Shown: positions 49,742 through 56,261 of the stretch, piece by piece | How the letters are laid out: every line of letters begins with the position of its first letter | How positions within the stretch are numbered: position 1 is the first letter of the stretch | Assembly (NCBI GenBank): GCA_020852925.1 | Contig: JADYZU010000005.1 | Span: 1 to 56,261, forward strand | DNA length: 56,261 bases | Source of the DNA: Rubellimicrobium sp. | GTDB lineage: Bacteria; Pseudomonadota; Alphaproteobacteria; Rhodobacterales; Rhodobacteraceae | Direction of reading: 5' to 3' | Notes under the pieces: model-generated | What the model was told of the DNA's origin: nothing | The model's database searches: none | What the model saw: the letters and a program-made list of their open reading frames with translations, nothing else | Made by a program: the position numbers and the translations under genes

Positions 49742-50920
49742 ATGATCGGACCCGAGCGGTTTTCGGATCTCGGAGAATATGCGTTTCCGCGCCTGCGGCG
49801 GATGCTCGATGCCCATGAACCGGGCGGCGAACCCGTCAACATGACCATCGGAGAGCCGCAGCACCCCTTTCCCGCCTTCGTGGGGGACATCCTTGCGCAG
49901 GAACTGGCAGGATTCGGCCGCTATCCGGTGAACGAGGGGGCGCCCGCGCTGCTGGACGCCATGGCGGCCTGGGTCGCACGCCGCCATGGCGTCACCCTCG
50001 GGCACGAGAACCTCATGGTGCTGAACGGCACGCGCGAGGGGCTCTATAACGCGGCCATGGCCCTGTGCCCCGAGACGAAGCGCGGCGCGCGTCCCGTCAT
50101 CCTCATGCCGAACCCGTTCTATCAGGTCTATCTGGTCGCCGCGAAGTCGGTCGGCGCCGAACCGGTGTTCGTGCCCGCCACGGCCGCCACCGGGCATCTG
50201 CCCGATTTCACCGCGGTCGCCCCCGGAATCCTTGAGCGGGTCGCGCTGGTCTATGTCTGTTCGCCCGCCAATCCGCAGGGCGCGGTCGCGGACGAATCGT
50301 GGTGGCGTGCCCTCATCGCGCTGGCCGAACGGCACGATTTCCGCATCCTTTCGGACGAATGCTATTCCGAGATCTGGCGCGATGCGCCGCCGGTCGGTGC
50401 GGCTGCGGTCGCGGCGCGGATGGGGGCGGACCCGGAGCGGGTGCTGGTGTTCCAGTCGCTGTCGAAACGGTCGAACCTGCCGGGGCTGCGGTCGGGCTTT
50501 GTCGCTGGCGGCCCACGGGCCATCGCGGCGATGCGCCAGTTGCGCGCCTACGCCGGGGCGCCGCTGCCCATGCCCTTGCAGGCAGTGGCGGCACGGGTCT
50601 GGGCCGACGAGGCCCATGTCGAGGAAAACCGCGCGCTCTACCGCGAGAAGTACCGCATCGCCGACCGTATCCTTGGCGGAGTGCCGGGCTACGCCGCGCC
50701 CGAGGCCGGGTTCTTTCTGTGGCTGCCGGTCGCCGATGACGAGGCGGCGGCGCTGAAGCTCTGGCGCGAGTGCGGGGTCAGGGTGCTTCCTGGCGGCTGG
50801 CTGGGGCGTGACGACGGCGCGGGCAATCCCGGCGCCGGACATATCCGCGTGGCGCTGGTGGCGCCGACGCAAGAGGTGCAGCGCGGGCTGACCCTCTTGC
50901 GGGACTGCATTTACGGCTAG
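49742..50920 (+). CDS. Class I/II PLP-dependent aminotransferase
   Basis: A 392-aa fold-type I aminotransferase. The PLP lysine is K242 ([19 protein letters not shown]); N177 and P178 are in CSPANPQG, D205 is in [12 protein letters not shown] and the C-terminal Arg is in GHIRVALV. It resembles aspartate/N-succinyl-diaminopimelate aminotransferases (DapC-like), but the substrate is not fixed by sequence. It lies 11 bases upstream of ftsK, probably cotranscribed with it. Confidence 0.93.
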   Translation: MIGPERFSDLGEYAFPRLRRMLDAHEPGGEPVNMTIGEPQHPFPAFVGDILAQELAGFGRYPVNEGAPALLDAMAAWVARRHGVTLGHENLMVLNGTREGLYNAAMALCPETKRGARPVILMPNPFYQVYLVAAKSVGAEPVFVPATAATGHLPDFTAVAPGILERVALVYVCSPANPQGAVADESWWRALIALAERHDFRILSDECYSEIWRDAPPVGAAAVAARMGADPERVLVFQSLSKRSNLPGLRSGFVAGGPRAIAAMRQLRAYAGAPLPMPLQAVAARVWADEAHVEENRALYREKYRIADRILGGVPGYAAPEAGFFLWLPVADDEAAALKLWRECGVRVLPGGWLGRDDGAGNPGAGHIRVALVAPTQEVQRGLTLLRDCIYG

Positions 50921-50931
50921 GGGGTTCGGTC

Positions 50932-53900
50932 ATGGCATCCTATCAGACGCGCGGCCGCGGCCCCCTTCTCGACCAGGAGACGCAGGCGACGCTGGAGCGG
51001 CGGTCGCGCGAACTCGGCGGGCTGGCGCTGGCCGGTCTGGGGATCGCGGCGGCGCTCATGCTGTGGTCCTACAGCCCGGACGATCCGAACTGGATGCTGG
51101 CCTCGGACGCGCCGGTGCAGAACATGCTGGGGCGGTTCGGGGCCTCGGTCGCGCATCCGCTGACCATGATCGTCGGGCGAGCGGCCTGGCTCATTCCGCT
51201 GTTCCTGATGGTCTGGGGGATTCGCCTGCCGCTTCATCTGGGCGAAGAGAACATCGGGCGTCTGGTGCTTGCACCGATCGCGGTGGCGATCGCGGCGCTT
51301 TATGGCGCCACGCTGACCCCGCCCGAAGGCTGGGCGCCACGATTCGGGCTGGGCGGGCTGTTCGGGGATACGGTGCTCAGCCTTGTGCTGACGGTCGTGC
51401 CCTTCGGCACCGGTTTCATGGTCAAGGCCCTGTCGCTGCTGCTGGCGGTTGCCACGCTGGGGGCGGTTGCGCATGTCGCGGGCGTCACCCCGCCCGAGGC
51501 GCGGATCGCGCGGAGGTTCCTGCTGCTCGGCACGATCTGGCTCTATGAGGGGATCCTGCGGCTGTCGGGGCGTTCGGCGCGGCTGTCGGCCGTGGCGGCG
51601 CGCGGGCTGTCGGGGCGCATGGCCGACCTGATCGAGGCGCGGTGCGACCGGATGGCCCGCTCCCGCGCCGGGGCCGGACAGACGCAGGCCACCGACGAGG
51701 CCATGACCGGCACTGGCGCCGCGATGCCGCTGCGCGCCGCGCGCGCCGCCGTGGTCGTCCGGGCGGAACCGGCGGCGGCAGGCCAGCAGCCCCCCGCGCG
51801 GCTGATGCCGCCGGGCGTGGCGCATGGGGCCATCGCGGCACAGGCCACCCCCCATCGTCCGCCGGCCGAGGCCCCGGCCAGGACCGCGCCGCTGATGCCG
51901 CCCGTCCCGTCCCGTGCGGGTCAGACGGGCGATGGCGCGCTGGTCGCGCCGCCGCGCGGGGCGCAACCGCCTGCCCCGACCGGGCTGGGCGGGATCCTGT
52001 CGCGGATGCCCGCGCTGTTTACCGGGCGCGGCCGCGGGCGCGATGCGCAGGAGGACAGGCGCTATGACGACTATATCGACGGGGAAGTCGACGACCTGCC
52101 CGAGGACGACCGGATCCGCGCCCGCATCGGTGACGCGATCCGCGCGCGCGCGCGCACCGGACAGGCTGTGGCGCCGATTGCCGTGGGGCGTGGTGCCGCT
52201 GCGCCGGCACAGCGCCCTGCCGGGCCGCGCCCCCTCATCCTTGATCCGGCGCGAGGCGCGCCCGGTGCTGCCGCCCGCGTGGCGGAACCGCCCCTGACCG
52301 CGGCGATTGCCGCTGGGGCCACCTCTCTGGCGGGCCGGAGCATGGCCGATGCCGTGGCGGCCCGTTCGCATGACTTCGGGATGGATGCGGTCCTCGAGGA
52401 TGAGCGCGACGACGACCCGGCCATGCCGTCCGCGCCCATGCCCCCCACCCCGGTGCTGACCGCGCAGCGCGCCACCCCGGCCGGGCCGATCCCCGGCACC
52501 GCGCCCCGGGTTGTCCAGCCCATGAACCGCAAGCCGATCCAGCCTTCGGCCCGCGCCCGCGCCGAGGCCGAGCCCGCGCTGCCGTTCGAGGATCGCTATG
52601 CCACCTACGAATTCCCGCCGCTCGCGCTGCTGACCGATCCGGCCGACATCCCGCGCCATCACCTGTCGGACGAGGCGCTCGAGGAAAACGCGCGGATGCT
52701 CGAGAACGTGCTCGACGATTATGGCGTGAAGGGCGAGATCGTCAGCGTCCGCCCCGGCCCGGTGGTGACGATGTATGAACTCGAACCCGCGCCGGGCCTC
52801 AAGGCCAGCCGGGTGATCGGGCTGGCCGACGACATCGCGCGCAGCATGTCGGCGCTGTCGGCCCGGGTCTCGACCGTGCCGGGGCGTTCGGTCATCGGCA
52901 TCGAACTGCCCAATTCGAATCGCGAGAAGGTGGTGCTGCGGCAGATCCTGGCCGCGCGCGATTTCGGCGACAGCCAGATGCGCCTGCCGCTTGCCCTGGG
53001 CAAGGACATCGGCGGCGATCCGGTGGTGGCGAACCTCGCCAAGATGCCGCACCTCCTGATCGCGGGCACCACCGGTTCGGGCAAGTCGGTGGCGATCAAC
53101 ACCATGATCCTGAGCCTGCTCTACAAGCTCACCCCCGAGGAATGCCGCCTCATCATGATCGACCCCAAGATGCTTGAACTGTCGGTCTACGACGGCATCC
53201 CGCATCTGCTGTCCCCCGTTGTCACGGATCCGAAAAAGGCGGTGGTCGCCCTCAAGTGGGTCGTGGGCGAGATGGAAGAGCGCTATCGCAAGATGTCGAA
53301 GATGGGGGTGCGCAACATCGAGGGCTACAACGGCCGCGTGCGCGATGCCCTGGCCGCGGGCGAGGTGTTCTCGCGCACGGTGCAGACCGGATTCGACGAG
53401 GAAACCGGCGATCCGGTGTTCGAGACCGAAGAGATCACGCCCGAACTCCTGCCGTTCATCGTGGTGATCGTGGACGAGATGGCCGACCTGATGATGGTGG
53501 CCGGCAAGGAGATCGAGGCCTGCATCCAGCGTCTTGCCCAGATGGCCCGCGCCAGCGGCATCCATCTCATCATGGCGACGCAGCGGCCTTCGGTCGATGT
53601 CATCACCGGCACGATCAAGGCGAACTTCCCGACCCGCATCTCGTTTCAGGTCACGTCGCGGATCGACAGCCGCACCATCCTGGGCGAACAGGGGGCCGAA
53701 CAGCTTCTGGGGCAGGGCGACATGCTCTACATGGCCGGCGGCGGGCGGGTCACGCGCATCCACGGCCCCTTTGTCAGCGACGAGGAAGTGGAAGAGGTCG
53801 TGACCTTCCTCAAGTCCTGGGGGCCCCCGGACTACAAGTCGGGCGTGACTGAAGGTCCGGACGAAGAGTCCGTCTCGGACATCGACGCCGTGCTCGGCCT

Positions 53901-54114
53901 GTCGGGCGGGCAGGAGACCGAGGACGCGCTCTACGACATGGCGGTGCAGATCGTCGCGCGGGACCGCAAGTGCTCGACTTCCTACATCCAGCGCAAGCTG
54001 GCGATCGGCTACAACAAGGCCGCGCGCCTGGTCGAGCAGATGGAGAACGAGGGCGTCGTCACCCCGGCCAATGCCGTGGGCAAGCGCGAGATCCTGGTGC
54101 CCGAGGTGCATTGA
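50932..54114 (+). CDS. ftsK: DNA translocase FtsK
   Basis: Septal DNA pump that clears and resolves chromosome termini during division. At 1060 aa it has an N-terminal membrane domain with four helices (about residues 20-185), a long Pro/Ala/Arg-rich linker (about 230-560), and the RecA-like motor with Walker A GTTGSGKS (about 712-720) and Walker [15 protein letters not shown]-terminal gamma winged-helix domain (about 995-1058: [20 protein letters not shown]) reads KOPS sites. The linker is typical of alphaproteobacterial FtsK. A divisome role is expected. Confidence 0.97.
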   Translation: MASYQTRGRGPLLDQETQATLERRSRELGGLALAGLGIAAALMLWSYSPDDPNWMLASDAPVQNMLGRFGASVAHPLTMIVGRAAWLIPLFLMVWGIRLPLHLGEENIGRLVLAPIAVAIAALYGATLTPPEGWAPRFGLGGLFGDTVLSLVLTVVPFGTGFMVKALSLLLAVATLGAVAHVAGVTPPEARIARRFLLLGTIWLYEGILRLSGRSARLSAVAARGLSGRMADLIEARCDRMARSRAGAGQTQATDEAMTGTGAAMPLRAARAAVVVRAEPAAAGQQPPARLMPPGVAHGAIAAQATPHRPPAEAPARTAPLMPPVPSRAGQTGDGALVAPPRGAQPPAPTGLGGILSRMPALFTGRGRGRDAQEDRRYDDYIDGEVDDLPEDDRIRARIGDAIRARARTGQAVAPIAVGRGAAAPAQRPAGPRPLILDPARGAPGAAARVAEPPLTAAIAAGATSLAGRSMADAVAARSHDFGMDAVLEDERDDDPAMPSAPMPPTPVLTAQRATPAGPIPGTAPRVVQPMNRKPIQPSARARAEAEPALPFEDRYATYEFPPLALLTDPADIPRHHLSDEALEENARMLENVLDDYGVKGEIVSVRPGPVVTMYELEPAPGLKASRVIGLADDIARSMSALSARVSTVPGRSVIGIELPNSNREKVVLRQILAARDFGDSQMRLPLALGKDIGGDPVVANLAKMPHLLIAGTTGSGKSVAINTMILSLLYKLTPEECRLIMIDPKMLELSVYDGIPHLLSPVVTDPKKAVVALKWVVGEMEERYRKMSKMGVRNIEGYNGRVRDALAAGEVFSRTVQTGFDEETGDPVFETEEITPELLPFIVVIVDEMADLMMVAGKEIEACIQRLAQMARASGIHLIMATQRPSVDVITGTIKANFPTRISFQVTSRIDSRTILGEQGAEQLLGQGDMLYMAGGGRVTRIHGPFVSDEEVEEVVTFLKSWGPPDYKSGVTEGPDEESVSDIDAVLGLSGGQETEDALYDMAVQIVARDRKCSTSYIQRKLAIGYNKAARLVEQMENEGVVTPANAVGKREILVPEVH

Positions 54115-54232
54115 CGGTCCGGATGCGGGAAATCCCGCATCCTCCTTCACGGAATTATCAGCCCCTCCCGGCTTGCGCGATCCGTTCGCAGCGCCAAGCG
54201 TATCCTGACAGGCATGGTCGGAGGAGGGGGCG

Positions 54233-55132
54233 ATGGCAGGACGCTGGACGAACAGGCTCACGCGGGGGGATGCCACGCCGCACCACCTGCTGCTGATGGG
54301 GCGGCGCCGCGCGATGGCCCTGCTGGGGGCCGGGGCGGCGGCGACCGGTTTGCCCGCCATGGCCGCGGATGATGCGCCGAACACGCCTGACGATATCCGC
54401 GGCTACAACAATTTCTACGAATTCGGCTATGACAAGACCGATCCGGCCCGCTACGCCGGCGCCATGGTGACATCGTCCTGGACGGTGCGCGTCGATGGGC
54501 TGGTGGACAATCCGGGGGACTGGTCCCTTGGCGATCTTCTGGCCGGTCTCGAGGTCGAGGAACGCATCTATCGCCTGCGCTGCGTCGAGGCCTGGTCGAT
54601 GGTGATTCCCTGGAACGGCGTCGAACTGGCCCAGGTCCTCGGGCGGCTGGGGCCGCAGGCCGATGCCCGCTACGTCGCCTTCGAGACCGTTGTGCAGCCC
54701 GCGGCGATGCCCGGCGTGCGCGCGGGTGTCCTCGACTTTCCCTATGTCGAGGGGCTTCGCCTGGACGAGGCGATGCACCCTCTCACCCTCCTGGCGACCG
54801 GCCTCTGGGGCGAACCCCTTGCCAACCAGAACGGCGCGCCGGTCCGGCTGGTGGTGCCGTGGAAATACGGTTTCAAGTCGATCAAGTCGATCACGCGCAT
54901 CACCCTGACCGCCGATCGGCCGCCGACGACCTGGAACCTTACCAACCCGCGCGAATACGGGTTCATGGCCAATGTGAACCCCGGCGTCGATCACCCCCGC
55001 TGGAGTCAGTCGTCCGAGCGCATGATCGGTGCGGGCCTGTTCGGTGGAAGGCGCGACACGGAGATGTTCAACGGTTACGCGGACGAGGTTGCGCATCTCT
55101 ATGCCGGGATGGATCTGGCGCAGGACTTCTGA
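54233..55132 (+). CDS. msrP: Protein-methionine-sulfoxide reductase catalytic subunit MsrP (YedY)
   Basis: Molybdopterin enzyme that repairs oxidised methionine in periplasmic proteins. The 299-aa protein carries a Tat signal ([19 protein letters not shown]; twin arginines at 24-26) for folded export. Molybdenum-ligating C117 is in [15 protein letters not shown], and [16 protein letters not shown] is near the C-terminus. ATG lies after GGAGGAGGGG. The stop codon overlaps the ATG of msrQ, its membrane haem partner. Confidence 0.96.
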   Translation: MAGRWTNRLTRGDATPHHLLLMGRRRAMALLGAGAAATGLPAMAADDAPNTPDDIRGYNNFYEFGYDKTDPARYAGAMVTSSWTVRVDGLVDNPGDWSLGDLLAGLEVEERIYRLRCVEAWSMVIPWNGVELAQVLGRLGPQADARYVAFETVVQPAAMPGVRAGVLDFPYVEGLRLDEAMHPLTLLATGLWGEPLANQNGAPVRLVVPWKYGFKSIKSITRITLTADRPPTTWNLTNPREYGFMANVNPGVDHPRWSQSSERMIGAGLFGGRRDTEMFNGYADEVAHLYAGMDLAQDF

Positions 55133-55728
55133 TGACCGGCACCCTGAACGCTGCCCTGCGGCGCGTCCCGCCCTGGATCGTCCATGCCGGTGCGGCGGGC
55201 TGGGCCCTCTGGTGGCTGTGGCTGGCGGCTGCGGGCGCCCTCGGCCCGGACCCGGTCGCGCGGCTGGAACAGGATTACGGGACGGCGGCGCTGTGGCTGC
55301 TGCTGGCGACGCTGGCGGTGACGCCGCTGCGCCGCTGGACCGGTGTCACCCTGCTGCGGTTCCGCCGTGCCTTCGGGCTCTGGACCTTCGGGTTTGGTGT
55401 TGCGCACCTGGTGGTGTGGCTGTTTCTCGACCTGTCCGCGCCGATCGCGGCCATTGCCGAACTGGCGCGCCCGCATATCACGGCCGGAGTGCTGTCGCTC
55501 CTGCTCATGGTGCCGCTCGCGCTGACCTCGACCGACGCGGCGCTGCGCCGTCTGGGGGCGCAATCCTGGCGGCGGCTGCACCGGCTTGTCTATCCGGCGG
55601 CGATCCTTGCGGCCACGCATCAGCTCTGGATCGCGCGCGGCTGGGAGACGGGCGCGCTCTTGTGGGTGGGGGCGACCGGGCTGCTCCTCGGGCTGAGAGT
55701 CGGAATGCGCCCGGGCGGTGGCCACTGA
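55132..55728 (+). CDS. msrQ: Haem-binding membrane subunit MsrQ (YedZ)
   Basis: A 198-aa inner-membrane protein with five to six helices that passes electrons from the quinone pool or flavin to MsrP. Haem-ligand histidines are expected in GFGVAHLVVWLF, SWRRLHRLVYPAA and LAATHQLWIARG, all present. It starts within the msrP stop codon (TGATG), the usual coupled msrPQ arrangement. The first GANTC motif of the downstream array (GACTC) overlaps its stop codon. Confidence 0.95.
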   Translation: MTGTLNAALRRVPPWIVHAGAAGWALWWLWLAAAGALGPDPVARLEQDYGTAALWLLLATLAVTPLRRWTGVTLLRFRRAFGLWTFGFGVAHLVVWLFLDLSAPIAAIAELARPHITAGVLSLLLMVPLALTSTDAALRRLGAQSWRRLHRLVYPAAILAATHQLWIARGWETGALLWVGATGLLLGLRVGMRPGGGH

Positions 55729-55745
55729 CTCGCCCGGCGGCACGG

Positions 55746-55785
55746 GAATCGAGCGGGATTCGCAGCGGATTCGCGACCGGGAATC
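55746..55785. repeat. Array of four GANTC-containing imperfect direct repeats
   Basis: Four imperfect copies of a CGGGAWTCG-type unit, with GANTC cores at 55746, 55757, 55768 and 55781 (spacings 11, 11 and 13). A fifth GANTC core is at 55727. GANTC is the target of CcrM, which is encoded at 12466-13575. The array lies between msrQ and the rRNA promoter. Its role is unknown. Confidence 0.7.
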
Positions 55786-55951
55786 GTCCCCGCAAACCGA
55801 CGGCGCAACAAACGCGCAGCCGGCCATGCCGCCGCGCAGCATTCTTGCGCGGACAGGGGGCGACCCTTCAGGGCGACATCACGCAAGCCGTTGTTATTGG
55901 CTGTATTTTACCGACGGGTCAGAATTCTTGCAGGTTTTTCTGAAATGCCTC

Positions 55952-55980
55952 TTGCGGCCCCCGGCGGTAATACGTAGATA
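55952..55980 (+). promoter_or_regulatory. Putative rRNA operon promoter
   Basis: -35 TTGCGG (55952-55957), exactly 17 bases, then TAGATA (55975-55980). AT-rich sequence lies just upstream (about 55890-55950), as in upstream-element or Fis-activated rRNA promoters. The position about 160 bases before boxA, ahead of the expected 16S gene, supports the call. The start site has not been mapped. Confidence 0.55.
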
Positions 55981-56261
55981 CCCGCTCACCGCAGACGACG
56001 ACGGCAACGACGACGGCGCGGCGACGACGGACCACCCGGAAGGGAAAGCCGAAGTCGGGACAATCGGACAGGTTTCTGGCGGGCGCGCCGAACAAGACAG
56101 GGCGCAACGGTCAGAAATTGGTTTCAGGCGTCCTTGCTCTTTGACATGATTGATATCTGAAGGGATATGTGGGCGGTTTGGTCTGTTTTCGATGGATCGA
56201 CTGTCTGTGTATCGCGCCGCTAGGGGGATTGTTCTCTCGATGATGCGGTGTCAGCTTCGCC
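55981..56261 (+). other. rRNA operon leader (upstream of the 16S rRNA gene)
   Basis: No protein-coding gene is seen here. A GAC-rich stretch (55991-56030) is followed by boxA and a moderately AT-rich leader (GGGATATGTGGGCGGTTTGG and onward). It resembles the leaders I remember from Rhodobacteraceae rRNA operons, including the closing CAGCTTCGCC. The 16S 5' sequence itself (AGAGTTTGATCCTGG) is not reached. Confidence 0.75.
56135..56146 (+). promoter_or_regulatory. boxA antitermination element
   Basis: TGCTCTTTGACA differs at one base from the E. coli boxA TGCTCTTTAACA. In rRNA operons it binds NusB-NusE and lets RNA polymerase read through Rho-dependent sites. Confidence 0.85.

Noticed and set aside
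50917..54384. Very long open frame on the minus strand opposite ftsK
   Set aside because: In GC-rich DNA the antisense of a real gene often stays open; the product is rich in Arg, Gly, Ala and His, and ftsK on the other strand has all family motifs.
55964..55977. GCGGTAATACGTAG, identical to part of the conserved 530 region of 16S rRNA
   Set aside because: The flanking bases do not match 16S rRNA, and the motif lies about 160 bases before boxA, so it is a chance resemblance within the promoter spacer and -10 region.
55991..56030. GAC/GACGAC-rich low-complexity stretch that could be read as a repeat or a coding region
   Set aside because: It lies in the transcribed rRNA leader, with no start or ribosome site, and I remember similar GAC-rich sequence from other rRNA leaders in this family.

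Overview
The window looks like chromosomal DNA of a high-GC alphaproteobacterium of the Rhodobacteraceae type. This rests on several things seen together: rnhB followed by a CcrM-type GANTC adenine methylase; DUF2125, DUF4170 and DUF3576 proteins; an LptE-HolA-LeuS cluster; a Rhodobacter-type porin; a YjbH/YjbF exopolysaccharide locus; and an rRNA leader with a canonical boxA at the right edge. All assignments come from reading the sequence and recalling protein families; no search was run. I see no CRISPR array, prophage, insertion sequence or transposase.

Left part (1-14.7 kb): the 3' part of dnaK, then dnaJ and radC; a membrane-anchored protein of unknown function; tRNA-Arg(CCU); a proline-racemase-family enzyme with Ser/Thr in place of the usual catalytic cysteines; divergent oxyR/katG; an isolated sugar-phosphate transferase; a membrane-anchored winged-helix regulator overlapping a small secreted protein gene; rnhB, ccrM and mutY.

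Middle part (14.7-39.7 kb): a DciA-like protein, a DsbA-like thioredoxin and a class III CoA-transferase on the plus strand. Facing them is a minus-strand envelope cluster (pmbA, DUF4170, waaA, lpxK) and a tandem pair of DUF2125 proteins. Next come an SDR, an MscS channel and a flavoprotein, then yjbH-yjbF with two nearly identical copies of a small membrane peptide. The minus-strand DUF3576-leuS-lptE-holA group, a porin, yggS and the ribA/L,D-transpeptidase pair complete this part. Many of these genes serve the envelope: lipid A/Kdo addition, LPS assembly, lipoproteins and exopolysaccharide.

Right part (39.8-56.3 kb): an orphan OmpR-type regulator, two tandem small secreted paralogues, xthA, an SGNH hydrolase, an overlapping thioredoxin/LON/Trm112 operon, a UbiH-like monooxygenase, an acyltransferase-SGNH gene of visibly lower GC, an amidase, an aminotransferase, ftsK and msrPQ. 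The last 530 bases carry an array of GANTC-containing repeats, a plausible rRNA promoter and boxA; the 16S gene should begin just outside the window.

The observations most worth following are the GANTC repeat array before the rRNA promoter (the methylase that would act on it is encoded 43 kb away), the GANTC sites in the ccrM promoter region, the membrane winged-helix regulator, the duplicated small peptides beside yjbHF, and the unusual proline-racemase active site.
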